From Candidatus Thorarchaeota archaeon (GTDB lineage Archaea; Asgardarchaeota; Thorarchaeia; Thorarchaeales; Thorarchaeaceae): a stretch of 32,149 bases of DNA. Location: positions 1 through 32,149 of the forward strand of contig JAEORN010000223.1 in assembly GCA_016840825.1 (NCBI GenBank). Reading direction: 5' to 3'. The position numbers were made by a program, and so were the translations under genes. The notes beneath the pieces are model-generated. The model made no database searches, was not told where the DNA came from, and saw only the letters and a list, made by a program, of their open reading frames with translations. Positions 23,421-31,985 of this stretch are shown here, piece after piece; within the stretch, counting starts at the first letter, position 1, and every line of letters begins with the position of its first letter.

Positions 23421-24242
23421 ATGGTAGAAGAAAAGAAGGTGGGTGACAAGGAAATCGTCCTAAAGTGTGAGAACCTTACTAAGGCATACACCTCAGGCCT
23501 CGTGAGAACAAAGCCCATACTAGGGGCAAAGAACGCCAGTTTCGATATTAGAAGAGGAGAGATCGTTTCCCTTGCGGGTGAGAGTGGTAGTGGAAAATCA
23601 ACAATAGCCAAAATGATACTGAGATTGATTGAACCAACATCGGGTGAGATTATTCTGAATGGAAGAAGTATCAGTTCGTACAACATACGAGAATACTATA
23701 AGCAAGTACAAGCAGTGTTTCAGGATCCTTACGCTGCATTCAATCCGTTCTATAAAGTCGACCATGTTATAGACAGAGCGTTCGGTCTCCGTGATGATAA
23801 CCCCGATTATAATGAGAAAAGAGAGATCATAGACTCTACATTCATGTCCATTGGACTAAATTCGAGCGAAGTCTTAGGTAGATACCCTCATGAGCTAAGT
23901 GGGGGGCAAATGCAAAGGCTACTTATCGGTAGGTCTCTGCTCATCGGTTCACAGATTTTGATAGCCGATGAACCTACTAGTATGATAGATGCGTCCACTA
24001 GAGCGGGTGTATTGAATCTGCTTCTTCGGTTGAAAGAGGAAAAGGGACTGTCTGTTCTATTCATTACACACGATATCGGTCAAGCCCAGTACATTTCCGA
24101 TAGAGTCCTTATTATGAAAGAAGGAGAAATTGTCGAGCAAGGCTCAGTCAATGATGTCTTCACTAGACCTAAGCATCCGTATACACAGGAACTTCTAGGA
24201 GCAGTACCTAGTCTTTATGAAAAGTGGGATGACATCAACTGA
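23421..24242 (+). CDS. ABC transporter ATPase, OppF/DppF family
   Basis: 273 residues. Walker A GESGSGKST (53-61), Q-loop VFQDPYAAFNP, signature LSGGQMQR, Walker B ILIADEP and switch His in ITHD are all present. It ends shortly after KHPYTQELLGAVPS, so it lacks the C-terminal cysteine-rich extension that its partner has. GGGTGAAAAG precedes the start. It is the last gene of the operon that begins with GH94; T runs follow at 24262-24268 and 24428-24435. Confidence 0.93.
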   Translation: MVEEKKVGDKEIVLKCENLTKAYTSGLVRTKPILGAKNASFDIRRGEIVSLAGESGSGKSTIAKMILRLIEPTSGEIILNGRSISSYNIREYYKQVQAVFQDPYAAFNPFYKVDHVIDRAFGLRDDNPDYNEKREIIDSTFMSIGLNSSEVLGRYPHELSGGQMQRLLIGRSLLIGSQILIADEPTSMIDASTRAGVLNLLLRLKEEKGLSVLFITHDIGQAQYISDRVLIMKEGEIVEQGSVNDVFTRPKHPYTQELLGAVPSLYEKWDDIN

Positions 24243-24517
24243 TATTCTTCGAAAACTACTCTTTTTTTCGGTATTGGCGTATCGGAAAGGAATCTTACTT
24301 AGATTCAAGTTCAATTTTCGTGTTATAGCATCAGATTATCATATTCAGTCATGGACTAACTATTCGTTTCAGTGTTCATAATCCGCTCTTTTTCCAATAA
24401 TTTACAGCAATCTGTGGCTTCTGCCGATTTTTTTTCGTCAAAACTCATGTAATTGCTTATGTATTCCATTCAAACAGGTTATATAATCGCGGAAATACTT
24501 AGGAGGAGAAAATCCTA
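24243..24517 (+). promoter_or_regulatory. Terminator-like T runs and promoter of the solute-binding protein gene
   Basis: This 275-bp gap holds T runs of 7 (24262-24268) and 8 (24428-24435), which can act as archaeal terminators. A TATA-like TTATATAAT is at 24479-24487 and a second AT-rich box near 24455-24465. GGAGGAG (24502-24508) is the ribosome binding site for the GTG at 24518. TAGGA (24500-24504) and TCCTA (24513-24517) can pair, placing that site in a small hairpin loop. The binding protein therefore probably has its own transcript. Confidence 0.5.
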
Positions 24518-26500
24518 GTGAAAAGAGGAAATAGGATTGCAACCACTATGGTCATCAGTATCATAGTAGCTGCAATGATTTTATCCGGTTTCAATTCAAC
24601 GCCAGTTCTCGCGCAAGCAACTGTTCCGAGGAACGAAACAGTGTGGGGCGCTGGCTTTGGAATGAACACGGGAAGCTACCAACCCTGGAACATGGGCTCA
24701 AACCAAGCCTGGACTACATACCTTATGTATGAACCCATGTTCGGGACAAATGTAGCAACAGGAGAAATCATCGGCTGGCTAGGTGATACTATCGCATGGC
24801 AAGGCGATGACACGATACAGATAACGTTGAGAAGCGATCTTCACTGGACTTCAATAGGTAGTAATCTCGTTTCGAACACCACAGCTATAACAACTGATGA
24901 TGTCATATTCTCATTCGAAATACTTCAGCAAACCGGTCAACTTGGCTCTCTGGTTCAGAGAGTAGGAAACGTTAGCACAGCCTTCGAAAAAGTGAGTAAT
25001 ACTGTGTTGAATGTGCATATCCTACCAGCTTATGAAGGTAGCAGCGAAGTATATCGTCAACTGACCTACGGCTTTCTTATATTCCCCAAGGCAGTTTGGG
25101 AAGACATCAATGCAACTTATGATGGTGATCTTTCAACCTACACTAATGACTGGCAAGACACAGAAATGGTACCGGCCAAGTGGAGAGTTGCATCGGGAAT
25201 GTACTTACCATACTTCCATGATGGTACGAGCACGATTGGAAAGGTCAACGATAAATGGTGGGGTGTTGATGATACAGATTTCGGTAGACTACCCGAGCCA
25301 AACTACTTCGGGTACACATCATACTCTAGCAACGATCTTGCACTTCTCGCCATGGAGAGCGGTGACCTCGATTGGGACGGCAATTATCTTGCTGGACTGA
25401 CCGAAGTAAAAGCAGACTATCCAAACATAGTAACCTATTTCGATGATCTGCCATTCTTCCCAGACAAATCACCAGTAATGCTTGTTCCAAACCATAAGAA
25501 CTACCCGCTGAACCAGACTTGGCTTCATAAAGCAATGGCCTCTGTGCTGAACTACTCCGCGATGAGCGCTGTTTCAAGTGGCTACTTAAAGGATCCTAGT
25601 CCAATGTTGATTCCAGCAGATGATGCATCGGCTAGAGAATTATTGAATGCTACAATCGAGGATGAATACGCAATTGACTATGACATAGAAGGTGCAATTG
25701 AGCTTCTAGAAACATACTGCACTTTTGATGAAACCACTGGAGTGTGGTGGACAAAGCAGGGTGTCACACCAAGTGATCCCATTAAGCACTATCCACTCCA
25801 AGAATGGAACTATGAATCTAACACAACCGCACCGTATACTATTCTTGACTTTATGGGGTGGACAGATGTCAATGCTATGGATGTTGTAGCTGCTCAGGCG
25901 TTCTCCGACCTACTTCACATACAAACTCAGACAGAGCTAATTAGCGGATGGGGTACCGTTCAGGTAAGGATGAACAACTTCCAGTTCGATCTTGCCAACA
26001 TGGTCATGTCGGGTCAAATAAACATGAATATGTATGAGCGATACTTCCAGATGTTCTCACCTGAAAGCTCTAGCGCTGGGGGTGGAGTGAACGCCCCTCT
26101 AGGCGGCTGGTATAACCAGACATTCATAGACGATATTGAAGCACTTGATACCTTCCCGGCTGGCTCAGCTCAACAATGGGCTGTAGCCAATGAGATGCAG
26201 GAGATTCTTGGTGAAGTCATGCCAGTTATTCCATTAGCAGGACATGCTGACTGGCAGGTCTATAGCACAACGTACTGGACCAACTGGCCCAATAGTGAAA
26301 CTAATCCTATGCTACCAAGTAGTCCCTTTGCTGGCACTACGCAGAATGCAAATCTACTTGCCATTGTCTTTGGATTGGAATCATCAGGAGCTACCGCGCC
26401 ACCTCCACCAGGAGATTACACTCTCATCATCGTGGGAATTGTCGTCGCGATAGTGGCGGTTGCTGTGATCTTCGTGCTGTATAAGCGTAGATCTGTTTAA
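24518..26500 (+). CDS. Anchored ABC solute-binding protein, family 5
   Basis: 660 residues from a GTG with GGAGGAG nearby. The N-terminal signal peptide is ATTMVISIIVAAMILSGF ending near VLAQA. The mature part is an SBP family 5 fold: YLMYEPMFGTNVATGEII, IQITLRSDLHWT, TDDVIFSFEIL, and the C-terminal lobe with WTDVNAMDVVAAQAFSDLL and PVIPLAGHADWQVY. It ends with a PPPPG linker, one helix (YTLIIVGIVVAIVAVAVIFVLY) and KRRS, so it is held at the outer membrane face rather than lipid-anchored. Aromatic residues are abundant, as in archaeal sugar-binding members of this family. Placed after the permease and ATPase genes and before GH116, it should deliver an oligosaccharide or peptide to that transporter. 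Confidence 0.9.
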   Translation: MKRGNRIATTMVISIIVAAMILSGFNSTPVLAQATVPRNETVWGAGFGMNTGSYQPWNMGSNQAWTTYLMYEPMFGTNVATGEIIGWLGDTIAWQGDDTIQITLRSDLHWTSIGSNLVSNTTAITTDDVIFSFEILQQTGQLGSLVQRVGNVSTAFEKVSNTVLNVHILPAYEGSSEVYRQLTYGFLIFPKAVWEDINATYDGDLSTYTNDWQDTEMVPAKWRVASGMYLPYFHDGTSTIGKVNDKWWGVDDTDFGRLPEPNYFGYTSYSSNDLALLAMESGDLDWDGNYLAGLTEVKADYPNIVTYFDDLPFFPDKSPVMLVPNHKNYPLNQTWLHKAMASVLNYSAMSAVSSGYLKDPSPMLIPADDASARELLNATIEDEYAIDYDIEGAIELLETYCTFDETTGVWWTKQGVTPSDPIKHYPLQEWNYESNTTAPYTILDFMGWTDVNAMDVVAAQAFSDLLHIQTQTELISGWGTVQVRMNNFQFDLANMVMSGQINMNMYERYFQMFSPESSSAGGGVNAPLGGWYNQTFIDDIEALDTFPAGSAQQWAVANEMQEILGEVMPVIPLAGHADWQVYSTTYWTNWPNSETNPMLPSSPFAGTTQNANLLAIVFGLESSGATAPPPPGDYTLIIVGIVVAIVAVAVIFVLYKRRSV

Positions 26501-26514
26501 TCTAATAACAGATA

Positions 26515-26559
26515 GAGGGTTGCTGATGAAAGTCACAACCCTCCCCTTTTTCTTTATGA
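26515..26559 (+). terminator. Hairpin terminator after the solute-binding protein gene
   Basis: GAGGGTTG (26515-26522) pairs with CAACCCTC (26536-26543), with an inner TGA/TCA extension. It is followed by CCCTTTTTCTTT. It lies 15 nt after the stop codon, between convergent genes. Confidence 0.7.
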
Positions 26560-26611
26560 CGACTGCCATAAGTGGCTGTTATCTTTGAGTCATAAGATGC
26601 ACTATACTCAC

Positions 26612-28993
26612 TCATTGAGTGCTTCGAAGAGCGTGCTCTATGGCCCAGATTGATAACGGACGCATATACATTGAAGCTCTGAAATTACCATATTCAGTCC
26701 ATGCCTCAGGAGTACGAAACCAGTAGCCTCGCTCTTTGTATGTCGTATTGTAGATACCAAGAGCTGTCTTTAGTCCTTGATCAACAAGACCTAAATGGAT
26801 CATAAATGCAGCAAGGGCATATGTCGTTCCGGTCCAGACTTCGGAGCTTTGAGCGCATGTATCATCAGGTGTTCCATCAGGCCGCATTCCATTTACTGCT
26901 CCTATTTGACCGAGCTGAAATCGAAGTACATTGAAATTGTAAATGGTCTGCAACGCTACAATTGCATTCTTTCTAGGTACTATATCTGGAAGACCACAAA
27001 CATGCATATACCATTGTCCGGCTAGTTGATCGGCCATAATACTGTCATGATGTTTTGCATTACTGCTATCAAACACGTAGTACCGCCCGTTCCAAAGCTT
27101 TTCCTCATACGACCTCTGACCATTCTTTAGGAACACACCATATTTCTTCTCCGTACTTTCATCTCCTAATATCCGAGCCATAGCGACCATTGCTTGGGCA
27201 GCGCCTAAGTATAGGCTACCGCAATATGCACTAGGGCCTTCCATCCTCCAATTATCATATGTTTGATCAGGAAATCCCTCATTCTCAGGTATACCATCAT
27301 TATCAACATCAAAGGCATCAGCGTATTCCATTGCCTGTTTTGCTGCAGGCCAGCAATATCTAAGGAACTGCTCATCTTTTGTAAAGACATAGTTTCTATA
27401 TACCTGCAACACGAACTTTGGATTCAAATCCTTCCATTTTCCGCAATCCAAGTAGGCATATGCATTGGTCGAGTACCAGGGATCCTCTTGAGGCATTCCT
27501 AAATCATGAGGTACTGAACCTCTGCGCTTTCTTGGAACTACATTCTTACCAACAAGCAGAGTGTGAGGTCTATTATCCTCAAAATCAATTGTATCAGCAA
27601 AGTCCCGCTGTATACTATTATCAAGCTCTGGCCAATTCATTAAGGATGCGAAGGATGAATAATACAAGACATCGTAAGTATTAAGATAGGGGTACTCGAA
27701 ACACTCGAGGTAACCAAAATGACCTAAACCTCTTAATTCAATCTTATCGTCAACCTCTCCAACAACCCATGAGGAACTACTATCAACCAAGAAATACAAC
27801 TCATTGAAAAGACCTGATTTAAGCCATTTAGGACGTGATGATTCTACAATTGGTTTTTGCCACTCTACAATCTTAGCATCCCAAGTTCTCCAACTATCAA
27901 GGGCCTCAATTACCAGAGGGATTGCATATTTTCCTTCAACTCCAAAGAATCTAGTATAATACTTGTACCATCTTCTACCCCCTCCAAATTGGATGATGGG
28001 AATATCCCAGCTCAACGCAAAGGTAATTTCAGCTGATTCTTGGGACTCCAGATGAGCCTTTGCACATAGAGCACCTCCTTCTTTATGAGGGCGCTTGGTT
28101 TCTTTCGTACTAGATCCAACTAAGGTGCCATTTCTTTTGAAACTCCTCCATACATCACGGCCTTTTGCCTCTGTATTAAAGCGAAGCATTCCTGATAATT
28201 CAGTTTCTTCAGAACTCTCTACACCCATACCAAATGATACAGGACTGGCTGCTTCGATACGTTCCTGCTGGAGTTCCAAAAGAAGTCGATTTGTCTTTGG
28301 GGATTCAACAAATGAATGAATGCAATCAATTTGAGGCTGAGTGGGAGAAACTGCATTCTCCCAAGTGAACATTAGTGATACATCAAGCTCCTCGTCACTG
28401 ATATTCTTGAGGTCCCAAGAGAAAACACCTACTGGATAGGAACTCTCTTGGTAATTGTGTCCAATAACTGGAGATAATTGCTGACACACAGCCTCTACAC
28501 CCGCATCGCGGAAGTTATAGGTCGTCCATGCCCGAGGAAAGAGGGCATGATATTTGGCTCGAGATGGACGCATCCCCCATCTCCATGCACTCAATCTGGG
28601 GCCTCCAGGTGTCCTTGGATTTAGAGTTTGAAGAAGGGGTCGATTCGTTCCTTTGATTCTCAAATGAAATTGATTTGGTAAAGATGGATGATACTCATGA
28701 GCTCCAGTTCTGAGATGCCATCTAGCAAAGTCCCCCATATATCCCCGTCCGATGCTTCCACATCCCAAACCACCGATAGGAACACCCTGATTATATCCAT
28801 CATCAATTGGTTTTGTAGGAGGACATGGAAGCATTTCCCAGAATTGTTCATCCAGATCAATCGGAACCTCCGCTAGATTAGGCCAAACCATACTTGGCTC
28901 AAGACCCATAGGGTAGCTTCTAGGTCGTCCAGGTTGAAGTGGACCTTCATTCAGAGCAATGTCCCACACACAATCTGGTATTTGGAAAGGCAT
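26612..28993 (-). CDS. Glycoside hydrolase family 116 beta-glucosidase (GBA2-type)
   Basis: 793 residues from the ATG at 28993, preferred because GGTGA stands 7 nt upstream; TTG 29038 would add 15 residues that overlap a TATA-like box. The N-terminal domain carries the GH116 hallmark GVPIGGLGCGSIGRGYMGDFARW. The (alpha/alpha)6 domain has HFGYLECFEYPYLNTYDV with the nucleophile Glu (E445 counting from 29038) and ENEGFPDQTYDNW with the acid/base Asp (D595). Their 150-residue spacing equals that remembered for human GBA2. GH116 enzymes hydrolyse beta-glucosides, beta-xylosides or glucosylceramide with retention. No signal peptide is visible, so it acts in the cytoplasm on imported substrate. It is convergent with the binding-protein gene. 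Confidence 0.9.
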   Translation of the reverse strand: MPFQIPDCVWDIALNEGPLQPGRPRSYPMGLEPSMVWPNLAEVPIDLDEQFWEMLPCPPTKPIDDGYNQGVPIGGLGCGSIGRGYMGDFARWHLRTGAHEYHPSLPNQFHLRIKGTNRPLLQTLNPRTPGGPRLSAWRWGMRPSRAKYHALFPRAWTTYNFRDAGVEAVCQQLSPVIGHNYQESSYPVGVFSWDLKNISDEELDVSLMFTWENAVSPTQPQIDCIHSFVESPKTNRLLLELQQERIEAASPVSFGMGVESSEETELSGMLRFNTEAKGRDVWRSFKRNGTLVGSSTKETKRPHKEGGALCAKAHLESQESAEITFALSWDIPIIQFGGGRRWYKYYTRFFGVEGKYAIPLVIEALDSWRTWDAKIVEWQKPIVESSRPKWLKSGLFNELYFLVDSSSSWVVGEVDDKIELRGLGHFGYLECFEYPYLNTYDVLYYSSFASLMNWPELDNSIQRDFADTIDFEDNRPHTLLVGKNVVPRKRRGSVPHDLGMPQEDPWYSTNAYAYLDCGKWKDLNPKFVLQVYRNYVFTKDEQFLRYCWPAAKQAMEYADAFDVDNDGIPENEGFPDQTYDNWRMEGPSAYCGSLYLGAAQAMVAMARILGDESTEKKYGVFLKNGQRSYEEKLWNGRYYVFDSSNAKHHDSIMADQLAGQWYMHVCGLPDIVPRKNAIVALQTIYNFNVLRFQLGQIGAVNGMRPDGTPDDTCAQSSEVWTGTTYALAAFMIHLGLVDQGLKTALGIYNTTYKERGYWFRTPEAWTEYGNFRASMYMRPLSIWAIEHALRSTQ

Positions 28994-29019
28994 ATCTTTG
29001 TCACCAGTAAAAGCAGCTA

Positions 29020-29028
29020 AGTATACTG
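29020..29028 (-). promoter_or_regulatory. TATA-like box of the GH116 gene
   Basis: Read on the minus strand, TATACTTAG ends about 27 nt before the ATG at 28993. This suits transcription starting close to the GGTGA ribosome binding site (29005-29001) and supports the shorter reading of the protein. Confidence 0.4.
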
Positions 29029-29191
29029 CAGAAGACAACGTAATTCTTAGTACAAAAGGAGATTAAGAACTTTCCATACTGCGGAACTGCCGTAAAAGCA
29101 TCGATATTGATAGTATGATTCCTAGCATCGTAATAAGGAATGTCAATAATAATCAAGAGGAGTCCATTTTTCTATACCGAGAATGTACGAT

Positions 29192-30211
29192 CTAAGTCTT
29201 TGCTATCTCTTCGAGTTCCTCGATATTCAAACCTGCAATCTGTTGGATCATATGGTGCATTGTTGAGAGTAATGTGATGCCCTCCTTCACTTCATTAATT
29301 GTTGCATCTCGCATACCAAGAGATTCTGCTCCCCTCTTCAACATGATAGTAATATCAGATAATCGTCTCAGACATGCATCAACTATGAAGAAATCCATGT
29401 TATCCAGATCCTGTCCAATGACCTTTTGATAGCCATTTAGAATCGCATCACCTAAATCTTCAGATAGATGGAGTTTAGCCAAAAGGAAACTCCAAGCTAT
29501 ATCCATCCGTGGATCGCCAATTGTGGCTGCGGTCCAATCAATGACAAAAGGATTGCCTGATTTATCGATGATTATGTTCATTGGATGGAAATCCCTGTGC
29601 AGCAAAGCAAGTGGGAGAGGTTCAATATTATCAAGATGCTCTTCAAGCCAGTCTATTATTGAGGAAAGGAACTGAACTTCATTGCTCATGATGTGATCTC
29701 TCATGCCACGAAGGTGATTTCGAATCAAAGTTGAGAATGTAGCATGAAGGTATTCCTCAGGAACGATTGAGAGTTTCCTCCAGTCTAACTGGTGAAGTTC
29801 AACAAATACTCTGCTGAATAAATGAATCATCTCTGAGAACTGCGGTTCTGATGTATTCCTCAAATGATCCATCATCGTTTGACCCACGATTCGTTCCATA
29901 ACAATGAATGGACGCTGAAAGAGATCAGACTCTGTTTCGACGAGTAAAACACGAGGAACTGGGAATCCTTGATCATGAATCGCGTTCAATAATGAATACT
30001 CGAAACTCGCGCGATGTTGTCCAGGATTTCCGGGATAGATTCGAACAATCAGCTTCTCATCTCTTGCTTTTCCTTGTAGATTATAGCTGATATCAAGTGA
30101 AAGAATTTCAGTTTCCCATCCTGAGGTAATGTCTTGTACATTATGTATCTCTATGTCATCCCATTCTGGAAATCTTTGAGCGAAATACTCTCGAATCTGT
30201 TCCTGAGCCAT
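29192..30211 (-). CDS. Aminoglycoside phosphotransferase (APH)-fold small-molecule kinase
   Basis: 339 residues from ATG 30211 (MAQEQIREYFAQRFPEWDDI); the frame is open 16 residues further but that part is not family-like, and no clear ribosome binding site exists. The N-lobe has KLIVRIYPGNPGQHRASFEYSLLNAI and the hinge FIVMERIVGQTM. The catalytic loop is LLHRDFHPMN (Asp207) and the metal-binding aspartate lies in FVIDWTAA (Asp225), followed by GDPRMDIAWS. All are standard APH/choline-kinase motifs, so it should be an active ATP-dependent kinase of a small molecule. The family includes N-acetylhexosamine 1-kinase and other sugar kinases, which fits the neighbourhood of GH94 and GH116, but antibiotic or amino-alcohol kinases cannot be excluded. 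About 200 bp separate it from the GH116 start on the same strand. Confidence 0.85.
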   Translation of the reverse strand: MAQEQIREYFAQRFPEWDDIEIHNVQDITSGWETEILSLDISYNLQGKARDEKLIVRIYPGNPGQHRASFEYSLLNAIHDQGFPVPRVLLVETESDLFQRPFIVMERIVGQTMMDHLRNTSEPQFSEMIHLFSRVFVELHQLDWRKLSIVPEEYLHATFSTLIRNHLRGMRDHIMSNEVQFLSSIIDWLEEHLDNIEPLPLALLHRDFHPMNIIIDKSGNPFVIDWTAATIGDPRMDIAWSFLLAKLHLSEDLGDAILNGYQKVIGQDLDNMDFFIVDACLRRLSDITIMLKRGAESLGMRDATINEVKEGITLLSTMHHMIQQIAGLNIEELEEIAKT

Positions 30212-30289
30212 TTTGACAGAAACAGCGTGAACGCAGATAAGTCCCATGGTGCGTAGCAATTTTCATTATTTCATTCTGAAGAACTGAGA

Positions 30290-31951
30290 TTGAATCCAAA
30301 GAAAGTGAATACTTTAAGAGTGATTCATACCAATTCTATGCAGATTCGTATAGTGGGGGATCTATTATTGAAGATTGACAGATTGCTTGTGAATGTGATG
30401 ACCATAATTGTCCTTCTTCTCATTCCTTATTCTACATCTGGCAATCAAGCAATATCCATGGTAAGAATCAATAATCTAAGCTACATCAACCATGCACCAA
30501 TCTCGATATTATCGGATAATGATTTCATAGATCAGGGTTGGCCAGGATCAGGGACCAAATCCAATCCGTATAGTATCTTCAATCTTTTAATCAATGGGAA
30601 TGACGATTATGGAATCAGAGTATGGAATACGACAGCGCACTTTGAGATTAGAGATTGCTATGTGCTTGGAGCATATGGACCAGACCTCCGAAATGTAACG
30701 AATGGAAAGATAGTAGCATCAATTTTTGATGAGTGTGACTTTACTCTAATATGGTCGAGGAATTGCACAGTTGTCGAGAACACAATCATTGGGACAAGTG
30801 CTGAAGGAGGTCCTGGGATAGCAATCTGGGAATGTGAAGATTGTAGAATAGAGAGAAATACCATTGAAGAATCTACAAGAGATGGAGATGGGATATTGGT
30901 CTATGGATCACAGAACATAGACATCTATGACAATGATATTCACGGCCAGGGCTTCGGTCTCCACGTAGGTGAGTCGAGAAACTGTGTTGTATTGCATAAC
31001 GATATCGGTGAAAATTGGTTAGGATTACTCACGGGAGCGGACTACAATCTATCCATACATGATAACATCATTCATGATAATACTGTCGGACTCACAATCA
31101 ATAATCTAACATCATCTTCGGTCGCGAATAACACCTTCATTCATGATGGTATTGAATTCGAATATTGGAGTAATGGTTGGTGGCACCCAAATGAAACCGA
31201 CATTCTATTCTCTAACAATTCCATAAATGGAAAGCAATTTGGTTATTTCTTTGGATTAGCGGAAACCAATTTAGCAGTCGAGGATTATGGTCAGGTAGTG
31301 CTCATTAATTGTACCGAAACGGTCGTTTCAAATCCAACAATCAGTAATACCGATGTCGGTATTCATCTAGCTTATTGCGATGACTGTGTTGTTGAAGAAG
31401 GAGAATTTCACAATAATTCCTTAGCGGGAATTGAGCTAAATTTCTCTGGTAATAGTTCAATCAAGGAAAATACGATATCTTTCAATGGAGAACAGGGCGG
31501 AATTGCACTCATCGAGTCAGACCAGAACTCTATCTCCAACAACACCATTTTCAACAATACAATGGGTATCACCTTGAGATATTCGATGATGAACTTAATT
31601 GTAAACAATTCAATTCTATATAATTCGATGAGCGGAATTGACCTCTTAGGTTCATCAAACAATCAGATCTATGCCAACGACATTGGTGGCAACACGCGGA
31701 ATGCATATGATGATGGAGCTAATCAGTGGGACAATGGAGTCGATCAAGGAAATAGATGGAGTGATTATGATGGATCGGGAATCTACCAAATCGGACCATA
31801 CGGAACATCTGACAACTATCCCTCATTTCTGCCAGGAAATTGGACAAATCCTCAAGAACCATTGAATGCTATGCTAATCATAGGAGTAATATCACTCATT
31901 GCGGTCGCAACTATTGGTGTTCTTGTGCTCATTCAAAAAAGACGCTCATAG
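30290..31951 (+). CDS. Membrane-anchored parallel beta-helix surface protein (NosD/PbH1 repeats)
   Basis: Up to 553 residues from TTG 30290; ATG 30338 or 30398 are possible starts, the last directly before the hydrophobic signal segment TIIVLLLIPYSTSG. From about residue 110 to 500 the chain is made of PbH1/NosD repeats of roughly 22-24 residues (N-x-I-x-x-N patterns such as CTVVENTIIG, NIDIYDNDIHG, CVVLHNDIGEN, SSVANNTFIHD, NSISNNTIFNN), a right-handed beta-helix. The typical NosD ending NQWDNGVDQGNRWSDYDGSG is present. A C-terminal helix (AMLIIGVISLIAVATIGVLVLI) and QKRRS anchor it. Many NxS/T sites suggest N-glycosylation. Such proteins bind or cleave polysaccharide or form surface structures; no catalytic residue can be assigned. 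Confidence 0.82.
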   Translation: MNPKKVNTLRVIHTNSMQIRIVGDLLLKIDRLLVNVMTIIVLLLIPYSTSGNQAISMVRINNLSYINHAPISILSDNDFIDQGWPGSGTKSNPYSIFNLLINGNDDYGIRVWNTTAHFEIRDCYVLGAYGPDLRNVTNGKIVASIFDECDFTLIWSRNCTVVENTIIGTSAEGGPGIAIWECEDCRIERNTIEESTRDGDGILVYGSQNIDIYDNDIHGQGFGLHVGESRNCVVLHNDIGENWLGLLTGADYNLSIHDNIIHDNTVGLTINNLTSSSVANNTFIHDGIEFEYWSNGWWHPNETDILFSNNSINGKQFGYFFGLAETNLAVEDYGQVVLINCTETVVSNPTISNTDVGIHLAYCDDCVVEEGEFHNNSLAGIELNFSGNSSIKENTISFNGEQGGIALIESDQNSISNNTIFNNTMGITLRYSMMNLIVNNSILYNSMSGIDLLGSSNNQIYANDIGGNTRNAYDDGANQWDNGVDQGNRWSDYDGSGIYQIGPYGTSDNYPSFLPGNWTNPQEPLNAMLIIGVISLIAVATIGVLVLIQKRRS

Positions 31952-31985
31952 AGTGCCAAAAGACGATGCGAACCATTCTGACCAC

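Noticed and set aside
29118..29141. ATTCCT / AGGAAT inverted repeat between the kinase and GH116 genes
   Set aside because: Only 6 bp with a 12-nt gap in AT-rich DNA and no T run; not distinguishable from chance.
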